A stretch of 24,472 bases of DNA from a virus, in IMG/VR virus record IMGVR_UViG_3300030430_005231, positions 1-24,472 of that record. One strand, given 5' to 3'. The notes below the pieces were generated by a model that was not told the DNA's origin, searched no databases, and saw only the letters and a program-made list of their open reading frames with translations. Shown here in pieces: positions 8,356 through 18,300 of this stretch (its first letter is position 1; each line of letters opens with the position of its first letter). The position numbers and the translations under genes are program-made.

Positions 8356-11300
8356 ATGTCTCAATTCAACGAGCAGATGAATAAAAAAATTCTTGGTTCG
8401 GCGGCTTTGTTTATCAAAGATGTGGAGCGTCGATATCAGGAGCCTGTCCAGCAAATCCTCGCCATCAACAAAGAAATTGCCACTCTGACCAATCCCAGAA
8501 ATATTTCACGCGCACGTCGTTCGGGGGCCGGTGCATATACACAGTTGTTGCGTTTTTATGTTCAACAGCAAGATAAAGTACGAGAAAAAAATCAAGATCT
8601 TTTCAACAAAATTGATCAGAAGCTTACCTCAGCACAAATTCAGAGAGATACTTTATATAATGAATTTACCGGGAATACTCAAAATATCACCGAATTGAAT
8701 AAATTATTGAAAGAGGTAAACGAGGAGGGGGTTCGGATAGACAATATGAGTATTGTCGAAAAGAAATTGGAAGACTTGGACTTAATTAAAGACGGCAAAG
8801 CGACGATGGGTGCTGTTCTTGCTGTTCAATTTTTGTTGAATAGAACCGACAAGCCGACAAATAGACCTGAATTACAAAAATATGGATACAAGTTGCTCAG
8901 ATCAGCGAGGGCAAGCCTTCCAGAAGATTCATTGGCACTCTTGTTCACCTCGGATTTGAACACTGAAGAAATGCCACAAGGGTTCGATCTTAATACCAAA
9001 ATATCTCAAATGTTTCCAATCTTCGACCCAGACACCGAGCAGGGTCAGTCTGAAAGAAATAAATTCAAAAATTTAAAAAATCTGAATCAAAACCTTCGAA
9101 ACCACTTCAAATTGGACTCATCGGATGTTCTGAACTTTGTTGATTATACGAATGAGATTGAGGCACTCAGAGGAATTGTATTCGGCAGGCTAGACCCTAA
9201 TTCAATCCCGACTGCGTCTTCCACAGCCGAACAGAAGTTACAATTTGTCGAATCAGTGCCCGGGCTGACAATCGCAAATGATCGTGTGATCGTCAGTAAG
9301 GATGCGACTGCCACTGAAAAAGCGCAAGCCGAAAAATTATTGACGAAGGCTGTCGGCAAAAAAAATCCAACGTTCGATGAGTTTATGAATTCCAGCACGG
9401 TCAAAACTGCCGTGGCGGGGTTCGAAGACGGATCAACAGCCGTCGCCAAGATGGAGGAGCGTGCGGCAGAACTCGAAGAAAGAAAAAAGGGCCTGACTGA
9501 TCTTGCGATTGCTGAAGGTAGACTGTCTGCTGCCGAGCAATCTGTGCTCACCAGCCCGATTTTCCCCCGACCCGGCTTTCGTCGTACTGCCCGTTTTGGT
9601 CTTATAAAAGACACTCAATTCGCTGATGAACGACTCAGATTTGAGTTCCCAGAGGAACAAATTAAAGCCACAAACGTGGGCACATCAGGTGTCCCGATCG
9701 TTCCTGCAACCATCAACCGAGTCAAAAAAGCCTTTGACAGAGCAAACACGGCTGCGGACGATCAAAAGCAAATGACCTTCCAAGAATTGACAGACGTTGT
9801 GGAAGGCTTCAAGCGATTGCCAGAGGATGTTCAAAGCAAATTCCCTCAACAATTTCTGACCGCTGTGTATCAGTTCGGCAGTGGACTGGACGGGAAAGAT
9901 GACACTCCTGAGCAGGAGTTGATGCGCTTTGCCGACGCAGTACGAAGCTTGGATAACACTGCAATCACGACACAAACAATCGGTGAATACATTGCCGATG
10001 TCGGCAAGGACCCTCAACAGACTGCGTTGACTGCTACAGCCGACATGGTCGAATTCCTCAACCACCCAGACTCCGTTGGTGAGGGTTCAAGTTTGGTCGG
10101 TAGGAGGCTGCCTGTCGGAGCCGTAGCCAGCGAGTTTTTGGATACGATGAATAAAATCGGCGAAGGAACTGCCAATAAGTCACAGCTTATTGATGTGTTT
10201 GATGATGCCCAACGTTTCGCGCAAGGCCCAAGACCAGAATTTTTTGATACAGATACATACGGTCGATATGAGTCTGTCGATCGATTTGTCGCTGCGATGG
10301 ACGCTGAACCGGGAGAACGAGCGACACAACCTGATGCACTTCCGGCATCGCCAGATGAACCAGATGCTCTGCCCGAAAACCCGTTCCCAGAGGGCAGTCG
10401 TAAAGCACGCGAGTTTGATCGGATTGCTCAGGATAGAGACCGTCAAATTATCAATGAAGCAGAAGCCGCTGCTTTGGTGGCCCGTCTGGAACAGGATGAC
10501 GATCTTGATGAGACTGAGATCGATCGCCAAGCGATTCAAACGGCCACAAGCCCTTCTGGGGCTTCTTTGCGTACAGGCACCGTTGATGACCCTTCTGATG
10601 AACTTGCTGCAGAGGACGCTGAACGTCGAGCGAGGAGTGAGCGTCCAGCCATCACGGGGACCGACGACACAATGGCAGATCGAGTGCTGAGAGATAGCCT
10701 TCGCGGATCAGATCAGCCTGCGCCTGATGCAGAAACAGATGCGGCCCAAACTGCTGCTGGAAAAGATGACCTACAGGTATTGCAATCCGGCTCCCGAGAT
10801 CCTTTCGATGCAGGATTGCCTGTACCTGAAAAATCGGACAGCGAAGACAAGACAAGTGATCTACAAGTGCTCAAACCCGGCTCACGAGATCCATTCGACG
10901 CAGGATTGCCTGTGCCATCACAGGATGATCTCAAAATGAATGAACGTCGAGACATTGCGGATCGTGCTGCCGAACAAAACTTGCAGACATTGCGTTCAGA
11001 TGTCATCGACATGATGAAAACACAGCCGGGCAAAATCATTCAACGCATGAAAGACTTGGGTTTTGATGACGTTCAAATCGAAAATACATTCGCAAGCGCG
11101 GGTGTTTCAATGGACGAATTGGACAGGCAAGCCGAAGCGAATCTCGCGTCCCTGAGCAAAGAGGTCATTGACCTAATGAAATCCGATCCGGGCAGAATGA
11201 AAAATAGAATGAGAGAGTTGGGTTTCGATCAAAATCAAATTCGTAGAACATTTGAAATTGCTGGCGTATCACCGGACATTGAAGTCCCAGAAGTGGATCC

Positions 11301-11790
11301 GAGCAAACTTCAATCCACCGATGTAGCTCGAATAATCCGTGATGAGTTCGCAAAAGATGGTTTCAGTCAAAATCAAATTCAGGCTTTGATGGCTACAGCA
11401 ATTCAAGAAAGCTCACTGAATCCTTTGGCGAAAAACCTCAAAGATGAACGGTCTCACGGCATTTTTCAATTCAACCAAGATCGTGGTGAAGGCGCGGGTA
11501 TTGCCACTAAAGATTTGCAGAACCCATACTTTCAAATCAATGCGACAAAAGAAGCGATTGCCAACCGTCCCGAGTTGTCCTTTTTTCGCGACAACCCGGA
11601 TGCATCACCCGAGGAGTTGATTCAAGATCTGACAAGTAACTTCATTAGACCAAAAGATTTTGACACCCCAGAGGTACAAGCGAAATATACAGGTCGGATT
11701 CCGAAGGCAGTCAGCATCATTCAGTCTCTCGATGAAGAACCGGTGCAGGTTGGAGGTGATGAAAAACCAGTTTTGGAAGCAGGGCCATGA
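8356..11790 (+). CDS. Large virion protein with C-terminal lysozyme/transglycosylase-like domain
   Basis: This gene encodes 1144 residues. The start has CGAGG at 8346-8350. The N-terminal part (1-300) is mainly helical with coiled-coil character; residues about 650-830 form an acidic, proline- and alanine-rich, low-complexity linker. Two internal duplications follow: a 20-residue unit (DNA 10768-10827 and 10858-10917) and a 50-residue helical unit (10960-11109 and 11122-11271). The C-terminal domain from about residue 985 has QALMATAIQESSLNP with Glu1018 as likely catalytic acid, and SHGIFQFNQ at 1033-1041, the pattern of lysozyme-like/SLT-fold muramidases. The stop overlaps the start of an M23 peptidase gene. 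T7 gp16 carries a transglycosylase domain in an internal protein, so by analogy this product may be delivered into the periplasm to open the wall. Domain call good; exact subfamily uncertain. Confidence 0.6.
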   Translation: MSQFNEQMNKKILGSAALFIKDVERRYQEPVQQILAINKEIATLTNPRNISRARRSGAGAYTQLLRFYVQQQDKVREKNQDLFNKIDQKLTSAQIQRDTLYNEFTGNTQNITELNKLLKEVNEEGVRIDNMSIVEKKLEDLDLIKDGKATMGAVLAVQFLLNRTDKPTNRPELQKYGYKLLRSARASLPEDSLALLFTSDLNTEEMPQGFDLNTKISQMFPIFDPDTEQGQSERNKFKNLKNLNQNLRNHFKLDSSDVLNFVDYTNEIEALRGIVFGRLDPNSIPTASSTAEQKLQFVESVPGLTIANDRVIVSKDATATEKAQAEKLLTKAVGKKNPTFDEFMNSSTVKTAVAGFEDGSTAVAKMEERAAELEERKKGLTDLAIAEGRLSAAEQSVLTSPIFPRPGFRRTARFGLIKDTQFADERLRFEFPEEQIKATNVGTSGVPIVPATINRVKKAFDRANTAADDQKQMTFQELTDVVEGFKRLPEDVQSKFPQQFLTAVYQFGSGLDGKDDTPEQELMRFADAVRSLDNTAITTQTIGEYIADVGKDPQQTALTATADMVEFLNHPDSVGEGSSLVGRRLPVGAVASEFLDTMNKIGEGTANKSQLIDVFDDAQRFAQGPRPEFFDTDTYGRYESVDRFVAAMDAEPGERATQPDALPASPDEPDALPENPFPEGSRKAREFDRIAQDRDRQIINEAEAAALVARLEQDDDLDETEIDRQAIQTATSPSGASLRTGTVDDPSDELAAEDAERRARSERPAITGTDDTMADRVLRDSLRGSDQPAPDAETDAAQTAAGKDDLQVLQSGSRDPFDAGLPVPEKSDSEDKTSDLQVLKPGSRDPFDAGLPVPSQDDLKMNERRDIADRAAEQNLQTLRSDVIDMMKTQPGKIIQRMKDLGFDDVQIENTFASAGVSMDELDRQAEANLASLSKEVIDLMKSDPGRMKNRMRELGFDQNQIRRTFEIAGVSPDIEVPEVDPSKLQSTDVARIIRDEFAKDGFSQNQIQALMATAIQESSLNPLAKNLKDERSHGIFQFNQDRGEGAGIATKDLQNPYFQINATKEAIANRPELSFFRDNPDASPEELIQDLTSNFIRPKDFDTPEVQAKYTGRIPKAVSIIQSLDEEPVQVGGDEKPVLEAGP
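10768..10827 (+). repeat. 20-residue coding repeat, copy 1
   Basis: It encodes DLQVLQSGSRDPFDAGLPVP. The second copy begins exactly 90 bases further on; 18 of 20 residues match, and the nucleotide differences are mainly at third codon positions. It lies in the acidic linker of the lysozyme-containing virion protein. Confidence 0.85.
10858..10917 (+). repeat. 20-residue coding repeat, copy 2
   Basis: It encodes DLQVLKPGSRDPFDAGLPVP. Two residues differ from copy 1, with a ten-residue spacer (EKSDSEDKTS) between the copies. Confidence 0.85.
10960..11109 (+). repeat. 50-residue helical coding repeat, copy 1
   Basis: It encodes 50 residues from DRAAEQNLQTLRSDVIDMM to SAGVS. It shares with copy 2 the pattern DR.AE.NL..L...VID.MK..PG....RM..LGFD..QI..TF..AGVS. 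Confidence 0.85.
11122..11271 (+). repeat. 50-residue helical coding repeat, copy 2
   Basis: It encodes 50 residues from DRQAEANLASLSKEVIDLM to IAGVS, separated by four residues (MDEL) from copy 1 and placed just before the lysozyme-like domain. The copies have diverged at both amino-acid and silent positions, so the duplication is old. Confidence 0.85.
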
Positions 11791-12287
11791 TCGACAAAGA
11801 TGTGGCAGCACCTACTGAATACATGGTGATCACGTCTCATATGGGCCCACGAGATGGACAGCATCACGACGGACTCGATCTACGTGCTCGTCAGGGCACA
11901 GACATCAAAGCATTTAAATCCGGCGTTGTTTTTGAGGTCAAACGTTCGGATGCCCCGGATGATCCAGCGGGCAAATACGTCAGCATTCTTTGCCAACGAC
12001 CGCCTGAAATTCATAAATACTTTCATATGTCCGCAATCGACCCTGATTTAGAGGTTGGTCAGATGTTGAATGCAGGAGATGTTTTTGCATTGGCTGGTAG
12101 CACAGGGAACTCAAAAGGCCCGCACCTTCATTTCGAAATTCATCGTCGCAACATCGAAGGATTTTTTGTTCCAATCAACCCGCTGTTTGCCTACCCCGAT
12201 CATTTTGGCAAATACATGGACAAAGAAACGGGTCAACCCGTTAATATGGACTCAGTCTTGAAGTCCAATATCAGAGTTGTGGACTGA
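11787..12287 (+). CDS. M23-family (LytM-like) peptidoglycan endopeptidase
   Basis: The product is 166 residues with a full set of M23 motifs. His27 and Asp31 (in HHDGLDLRA) give the first HxxxD zinc pair. His80 in YFHMS is the expected third histidine, and His113 and His115 in GPHLHFEI form the terminal HxH. The beta-rich core (GKYVSILCQ, LNAGDVFALAGSTGNS) has the typical strand order. There is no signal peptide or transmembrane segment, so it is not an exported lysis enzyme by itself; entry as a virion component or action at the late stage are both possible. The ATG (11787) overlaps the stop of the preceding gene. Cleavage of peptide cross-links would complement the muramidase-like domain of that product. 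The family call is strong; the role in entry or lysis is inference. Confidence 0.85.
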   Translation: MIDKDVAAPTEYMVITSHMGPRDGQHHDGLDLRARQGTDIKAFKSGVVFEVKRSDAPDDPAGKYVSILCQRPPEIHKYFHMSAIDPDLEVGQMLNAGDVFALAGSTGNSKGPHLHFEIHRRNIEGFFVPINPLFAYPDHFGKYMDKETGQPVNMDSVLKSNIRVVD

Positions 12288-12299
12288 TAATTATGTAGC

Positions 12300-12306
12300 G
12301 GTGGAG
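12300..12306 (+). promoter_or_regulatory. Ribosome-binding site for the giant gene, deciding a GTG start
   Basis: GGTGGAG lies five bases upstream of GTG at 12312. There is an in-frame stop at 12288-12290, so this GTG is the only plausible start just there. The spacing and the following sequence MSEKSETF support it. Confidence 0.5.
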
Positions 12307-12311
12307 CCATT

Positions 12312-15300
12312 GTGTCAGAAAAGTCAGAGACCTTTAGTTTCGATGATTTTTACGTCGAGTTCGATTTCGAAAAAGCAAATCCGCAAACACCCGATGTATC
12401 CGACATTCTCGGCACAAACATTGGGCTCGACCAAAATCAAGCGGTGCTCGACTCTGCTCAACAAGAAATCTTGGAGGAAGATCGAGAAACGATCGAATCC
12501 TCCGGTCTGGATTACAACGAGATTGTAGACAATCTACCTACACCGATTGACGAGGATGAAATCTCACCCGGTCGGCAGGTTTTCCCAGTCACTGAGCCGG
12601 AAGATCGAGATCATTTCGATGCATACGATGAATATGATGCTGCAATCAGGGCAAATGTCACAGCGTATAAAGAGTTGCTCGATCAACAAGGTATGACGGG
12701 GGCAGAAAAGAAAAAAGAGTTGGCTGCATTTACGGCTCGTATGTATGCCGGGATTGCTCCCACAGAAATGGATGGATTGTTCGGCACACCGAATACCGTC
12801 TTGATTTCAAGAAACCCAACCGCAATGACTGCAAAAATTGCATACGAGGCTGAAAAACTTCGCATGGCTGAGGAGGACAATATCTTTGAGTCCTTCTACG
12901 GGGCCTTGATCGCAGGACCCACTCCCGATCAATACATGGAAGTGCAGTCTATGGTCGATAACGGAGTGTATGAGTTCGACACGGAGTTTTTGAAGCGTGT
13001 GGATGAGTTGACCAGCCAAGGCAAGTCCAAAACAGACGCCCGAGAGCAAGCTTACCAAGAGTACACAGAGCGCGAGGACAAACCACCGTATAAGTTTGCC
13101 TTGTCCGATGCAGAGAAGCAGGAGCGAGAAAAATACATGCTCTTGGGAACGGACACGTTTCAGGAGGTCATTACCACCGGCGCTGCTTTAGCAATGGGTG
13201 CTGGTGCGGCTGCTACGACATTCAAAACGGTTCCGGGTCCCCTCCCTGTCAAAGCTACGATTGCGGGAACCGCATTTCTTGGCACAACAATGATGGGCAA
13301 AATGGGCACCGAAACGTTGTTCAATTTGCGTTTCGGCGCTGAGGACTTGCCTTATGACGTACCAATGTTCAAGACAGGCAAAACGGCTAAAGGAGTGTTC
13401 GATGTAGCTACATCGATGTCGGACGCTGTAACGGGAGTCCCAACGATGCGGGCAACACTTAAGATGTTGCCTGAGGCGAGTCGTGCGTATTTTACGACCG
13501 CAATTGTCGATGCAGCAGTCAAACTTGGTTTGGCCGATACAATTGCTGAAAGTCCAAAATTTCAATCGTTCGTACAGTCTGTGGCTGAAAACCCGGCGTT
13601 ATCTCAGCGAGCCTTGGAAGAGCGATACCTTCAATCCACCAATCCGGCTTTGCACGGTGCGGTGAAAATGCTTCAGGTCGTTTTTCATCCGACTGTTCAA
13701 AAAGAATTGAAAACAGCCGCTGAAAAGTTCGGGTTGGACAAAAATTCAAGGTTGGGTGAATACTTCGAGTCCGCCGCAAAATTTAATTTAAATATTTTAG
13801 GTGTTAATGAGGATTTGATTTCTCCTGAGGAGTCCTTGGATCGCAGAGCTTCAATGCTGCAAGAAATCCTGCAAGAGATTGCGGGTACTGAAGACTTCAG
13901 AAGAGCCAAGCAACTTGAACGGTTGCAGTCCTACAATCGAATGAAAAAAGAGGTCGATGAGGAAACAAAGCTGCAGGCTCTGGATTACGATGACGATCTT
14001 TTTTACAAAGAGTTTCGCAACTTCCGAGACAACCCCGAGAAGTACTCTGATTTGGACGAAAAACTGTTTGTTAAAAACTTCATCGATGGCCGTGTTTGGA
14101 ACACCGCAAATACGGCTTGGAGAGGAAAACAACCATCTGTAAAGAACTTCAGAACATTCATTAACACCCACTATGCCATGGGTGGCGAAGATCCTGATCC
14201 TGAAACGTATCCAGAACAATGGGGTTTGTTTCGATCTGTCATTGATGGGGAGTCGGATGAGCAAATTCAAGAGAGATTGAATCGAGTTCCATTCGGTGTG
14301 CTGGCATCCTTTGAGTTTTCCAATCGAAACCGAATTTGGGAGAGACCATCATTCGATGAAATGAAATCATTCGCTCTCAAAGTGCTGAAATACAAAGAAG
14401 AAGAGCGAGGTCAACAAGCATCACAAATTGCACAAAAGGGACTTTCGCGGAGACTTTTCAAGCCCGTCGAAGAAAAAGGCTACTCGTTGATGATGAAGCC
14501 CACTTTGAATTATCAGATCATGTCGAAATTAAATATGGCTGACGCTATGATCGATGAATTGCCCATTGTCACCCCAGACTTTGCGGTGCCGTATCTCGAA
14601 CGACTCGGTTTTCCCAAGGGCAGATGGGGTACGGGTGCAGGTTTGGACTATGCATTGGGCACGGGTCTCCGAGACGGCATGGATGATTACTGGGCTCGTG
14701 TGCGGTCCAAAGGCCGCATGTTGACCGGCGGTGGCATGATGGGACCGGAGGAAGTTCTGTTGGCAGCGGGCTTTCAAAGAGATGACCGTGAAATGATGTT
14801 TACGCTGTTCAACGCTGGGGTGGACTTTGCCCCTAAAGAAGCGATTGCCATCAAAGGAGTTGCCACTCCGATTCAGGCAGGATTCGCGGCATTAAATGCT
14901 AGCCGAAATAGAATGTTCAAATCGATTGGCGGTCAAGCCCAGAAAAACGCAGCACGAATCGAAATTATGAATGGTATTCAACGAATCAAATCGGGTGATT
15001 TGACGGTTCAATACCATAAAAATTTGGTCAACGCCTTTTATGAAGAGATTGCTGCGGGCCGAAACCCACTGCGGTTTTTAACGAGGGCAGAACAAGATTT
15101 GCTTGAGGACGCGTTTATTCTCGCTGGTCGCAACCCTGACCATGGTAAAGCTGCCATGCAGAAGGCAACAAAGGCCGCACGTAACGTCAAAGGCATGTCA
15201 CGTCAGTCCGTCATGGATGTGGGCGACAACGAGTATGCAGCCTTGCGATCCTCGAAACCCTACATTCGATTGGAAAAAGACATAGACAATTTGGTCAATG

Positions 15301-18300
15301 CAAACGTGATCGACCTCAAATACGCGTCCGAACTGTTGAGTATGATTGAGCACCAATCAATCGTCGCCGCTCGTGCTCCAAGTTCACGGTTCAAAAGTCC
15401 AGTCGACGTGATTCGAAATACGCGTGTCACGTACAACAAGATTCCGGGTGCAGGCATCAATCCGACAGTTCGTGTCGTAGACGCTGACAACTTACCAGTC
15501 GGCAATCGGTCTGGGGTACCCAAAGGGTATTTCGAGTTTGATGAACGCACCGGAAAATCCATCATCAACTTTTTCCGTGATGGAGACATCGATTCTGTCT
15601 GGAAGTTGAACGGTGTGTTCATGTCTCACCTTTTGGGTGATCGTTTTGCACAAAGAACGTTCCGATCCTTCGACCATACGTTTGACTCGAACGGAAGAGT
15701 CAAATTGACCGCGAGGGGTAAACAACAATTTGGAGAGGCTTGGAATTATTATCGACGGACCCAAGACAACACGAACGGATTTATTCGTCGTTCGTTCGAT
15801 GAGTTGTGGCTCTCGATTCACAATTTTTGGTCTAAGCTTCGCCGCAAACCATATTTGTTGGATCCAGAAGTTCGGATGTTTTGGGATCTGGAGTTTGGTG
15901 TTGCACCCACAGAAAAAAGGGTCGTGCGTTCTGCACAGACGGCAGCAGCTTTTCGACGAAGTCGACAGCATTTCGAAACGGATACTCCGGGCGGAGACAT
16001 TTCTGCTTTGCAGAGATCCCGAGAATCGATGGCAAAAAACGTGGGTATCACAGAAGAGGTGGTACGCAGTTTATTGGGCGATCGTAAGACGACAACCATT
16101 CGAAATGTATTCGACGAAACAATTGGTCGCACCCGCAGAGTCGTTGAGCAAAAGTATCTGCCTCGTGACTACGATGCCGTCGAGGCAACCGTTCAAATCT
16201 TGGCTCTCATCAAAAGCGCAGACTTCCGGAAACGAGCCCAAAAAAACAATTATTCGACTATAGGAACTCGACGATACCATGTGTCGGATCAGGTGTTGCC
16301 GGGTTTGGTTCAACGGGTCAATGATCGCTTGAATGCGGCCATGGGCGAGAAGTTTGTGTCCACAAGGAAAAAACTGTTTCAAGTGGGACGAGACGGAAAA
16401 AACGATTTGAAGGATCCGGCAACGTATCCAACTGGTGTGACGCAACGAGATGTCGCTAATTTCATCGATAGAATGCAGGCCATGAAGCCAGATGCTGACG
16501 GACTGACCACTGCTTTAGCGCAAGATTTTTATGTCTTAGAGCCACGAACACAAGCCGGGTTCAAGACGCTGCTTCAAGAAATCGGCAATCAACCTGAAGC
16601 GGATTTTTTGCCGATTCAAATGTTGGACCCAAATGCGAACTTTCGAATTTTGTCCAACCTTGAATACCGAAAGGTCAATCAGGTCTTGCAAGATATTGAG
16701 GCAACACCATTAAACAGGCGAAGCCGAAACACTGTCGATCCGGGTTTTCGAGAAACAGTCGAAGCCACTTTGTCAAGCACTCCCGCTTTGCGAGCCTTCG
16801 TTACTGCATGGAATGCTGTCACTGGATTTGCTGGCAAGCGAGCTGCAATAAAGAAGACGGCTTATGATCCGGGTTTAGCAGAAATATTTGAGGGCGGTGG
16901 TCGTAAATCAATCAACGTTGGTAAGGATCTGATCGAACTAAGCAAGACTAAAGATTTTTCCAATATTGATATTCTTGGTGAGTTTTTCAAAAGAGTAATT
17001 GATATTAGTGTTCCAAGGGTAAATTTGAGTCTTTTGAACGATTTGTATCAAATTGTTGGTGAGTTGGGGGGATTATTCGACACGTTAGAATATAGAGCAG
17101 GTGTAACAAAAACGAATCGGAAAGCTCAATCTGGTTCACAAAGTCCAATTTTATATGATGTATCGACTGAATCTGTACAGGTAAATTACATCATCTCGAA
17201 AACAGGAGTCATCCAAGAACTGCTTGATGGTGTTTATGGAATGACGCCAGCAGAGCGCGAGGCGCTAAACATCGTGCGGACTGTGGGTGTTCGTCAACGG
17301 TCTGGTGTGAAACTGAGTGATTTGGCAGCAGATGAGATCGCTGAACTGGCAGACGCAATCAGCGTCTTGCATTTAGGGTTGAAAGTAAAAGAAGATTACA
17401 TTTTGACCACCGGCGAAAACCTGCTCAAGCGATCACTTGTCATGCAAGAAGTTCCGGTGACTGGTTACGGAAGAGAGGGTCGCCGCAAAATTTTGTACAA
17501 CAACTACCGTGCATATTTCGAGGGTGACACGGACTATTTGTTTATGCAGCCGGAAATGAACATCCGTTATGAAAGAACAAAAGGCGTCGATACAAAAGCA
17601 AATATTAGATTCAATAAACGTCTCGAAAAACTGGGAATTAATATTAATTCCACAGAAGCAAATGTTATTCGATCGATTCACAAAGCAGTGAAAAAACAAG
17701 CCGGTTCGAATCTGGCAGATGACAACTTGAGAATGATCTCAATGTTGACGTTGATGAAGCTTGACGAAGTCCAAATGGAAATTGCGGATGAGTTGGTGCG
17801 ATATGGATACACCGCAAGCAAACGTAAAATATTCGGTAACATCGATATTACTGGCCGAATCAGCCTGAATCGTGAGCGGTACCTCGATCGAGTCATGTTC
17901 TATTTGCATAGTGTCATGGATACCTCCGACTGGGTACGCATTACGGTCGATGAGCAAGGCAAGAGAGTAAAGGGCGCCCCGATTAAGTACCCCGCGAAAC
18001 CAGAGGAAACGTTGTATGGCAACACCGAAACTCTGAATCGTAAGTTTGATAACAGTAAGCAGTTTCGAGACATCGACGTTCAAGCCAAGCAAGACGCGCA
18101 TGAAATCATTGCCCGAGCGGGTATGCGAGTCGAGCAAGGCAAGATGGAAATCGTCAACATTGGTGACAAACAATTTTTGTTGCCGCGAAGCATGTTTGAC
18201 TTTTTCAAAGATTATCAGTTGCAGATGTTCCCCAATGCACGATTCAAGAAGGTTTGGGGTAAGGGTGGATCTGGAGAGTTTTTCCTCAAGGGTGTAGATC

